Part shown: piece after piece, positions 6,067 through 6,245 of the stretch | How the letters are laid out: each line of letters begins with the position of its first letter | Position numbering within the stretch: position 1 is the stretch's first letter | The notes under the pieces: generated by a model | Seen by the model: the letters and a program-made list of their open reading frames with translations, nothing else | What the model was told of the DNA's origin: nothing | The model's database searches: none | Origin: Methanomassiliicoccales archaeon | GTDB taxonomy: Archaea > Thermoplasmatota > Thermoplasmata > Methanomassiliicoccales > JACIVX01 | Length of the DNA stretch: 6,245 nt | Reading direction: 5' to 3' | Assembly: GCA_024464195.1 (NCBI GenBank) | Contig: JANHAK010000079.1 | Span: 1 to 6,245, forward strand | Made by a program: the position numbers and the translations under genes

Positions 6067-6122
6067 TCCCGACAGGCCCGCCAAGCTGTTTTGGGATCAA
6101 TGATCATTTATTGGCGCAAAAT

Positions 6123-6131
6123 GTTTTTAAA
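6123..6131 (+). promoter_or_regulatory. TATA box of the aconitase X-like gene
   Basis: TTTTTAAAA is centred about 30 nt upstream of the ATG at 6157. At normal archaeal spacing, transcription would start within a few nucleotides of the ATG, so the mRNA is probably leaderless. This fits the absence of a Shine-Dalgarno sequence in CGCACTGATTGC just before the ATG. The preceding gap after the tRNA (6084-6122) shows only a weak TTTT run. Confidence 0.55.
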
Positions 6132-6156
6132 AAGCAGATCGCTACGCACTGATTGC

Positions 6157-6245
6157 ATGTACCTTACAAAAGAGGAAGAAGCAATTCTCGATGGAGAGAA
6201 GGGATACGGCTTTCAGAAGGCAATGGAGTTGCTTGTTGCAATTGG
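6157..6245 (+). CDS. Aconitase X / phosphomevalonate dehydratase large subunit-like protein, 5' end only
   Basis: Only 29 codons are present before the window ends. The start MYLTKEEEAILDGEKGYG, followed by a helix with KAMELLVAIG, is the typical N-terminus of the archaeal aconitase X family (formerly DUF521). In the archaeal mevalonate pathway the characterised members dehydrate 5-phosphomevalonate to trans-anhydromevalonate 5-phosphate, working as large and small subunits with an iron-sulfur cluster, on the way to isoprenoid lipids. The catalytic and cluster-binding residues lie beyond the window, so the function follows from the family and not from residues seen here. The start is supported by the TATA box about 30 nt upstream and the lack of any upstream alternative with a ribosome binding site. 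The small subunit is not in view. Confidence 0.85.
   Translation, partial: MYLTKEEEAILDGEKGYGFQKAMELLVAI

Larger units (their letters stand above)
5967..6083 (+). tRNA. tRNA-Arg (anticodon CCG) with two introns
   Basis: The gene folds into a 77-nt tRNA with encoded CCA once 40 nt of introns are removed. The acceptor stem is GGGCCTG (5967-5973) with CAGGCCC (6073-6079), discriminator G at 6080 and CCA at 6081-6083. The D stem is GTG/CAC (5976-5978, 5991-5993), followed in the stem by a T13-T22 mismatch. The anticodon stem is GAGGC/GCCTC (5995-5999, 6025-6029), with anticodon CCG at 6002-6004 that reads CGG. The variable loop is AGAC, and the T stem is TCGGG/CCCGA (6034-6038, 6068-6072). Tertiary partners are in place: T8-A14, G15-C48, G18G19 with TTC of the T-loop. 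A20 and C35, the known arginine identity elements, are both present. Introns lie at 6006-6023 and 6045-6066. Without excising the second, the T-loop would be 29 nt, which no functional tRNA has. A gene finder that allows only an anticodon-loop intron might miss or mis-score it. Confidence 0.94.

Overview
The window is archaeal. It carries archaeal-type RNA polymerase subunit Rpo7, the elongation factor Spt4, ribosomal proteins eS24 and eS31 (S27ae), a GTP-dependent dephospho-CoA kinase of the DUF359 family and the start of an aconitase X-type enzyme. It also has TATA boxes about 25-30 nt upstream of expected transcription starts and a tRNA gene with bulge-helix-bulge introns. The gene order rpo7-spt4-DUF359-rps24e-rps27ae is typical of Euryarchaeota in the broad sense. 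Gene content and base composition would suit a Thermoplasmata-like lineage or relative, but no single feature fixes the genus and this is a weak inference.

Layout from left to right. Positions 1-87 are a leader with a TATA-like box, a perfect 8-bp inverted repeat and a Shine-Dalgarno sequence. Positions 88-2226 encode a membrane-bound proton-pumping pyrophosphatase of the K+-independent class, apparently transcribed alone and followed by a T-rich terminator-like tract. A new promoter near 2299 starts a tight information-processing operon on the + strand: rpo7, spt4, the dephospho-CoA kinase, rps24e and rps27ae (2346-4114). Its genes overlap or lie within 12 nt of each other. The first two serve transcription, the last two are small-subunit ribosomal proteins, and the middle gene makes coenzyme A. 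rps27ae encodes only 50 residues.

A convergent minus-strand gene (4192-5841) encodes an unassigned membrane protein: one N-terminal membrane anchor, a roughly 340-residue probably extracellular beta-propeller-like domain with many N-glycosylation sequons, and about five C-terminal membrane helices. It is divergent from a tRNA-Arg(CCG) gene at 5967-6083. The window ends in the first 29 codons of an aconitase X / phosphomevalonate dehydratase large-subunit-like gene with a probably leaderless promoter.

The most unusual object is the tRNA-Arg gene. It folds into an ordinary arginine tRNA only after removing two very small introns: 18 nt at the canonical 37/38 site and 22 nt inside the T-loop at 59/60. 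The T-loop intron sits in a textbook bulge-helix-bulge (3-nt bulges flanking a 4-bp helix). Introns at this site are known mainly from Thermoproteales, so finding one beside a euryarchaeal-style gene cluster deserves a check.
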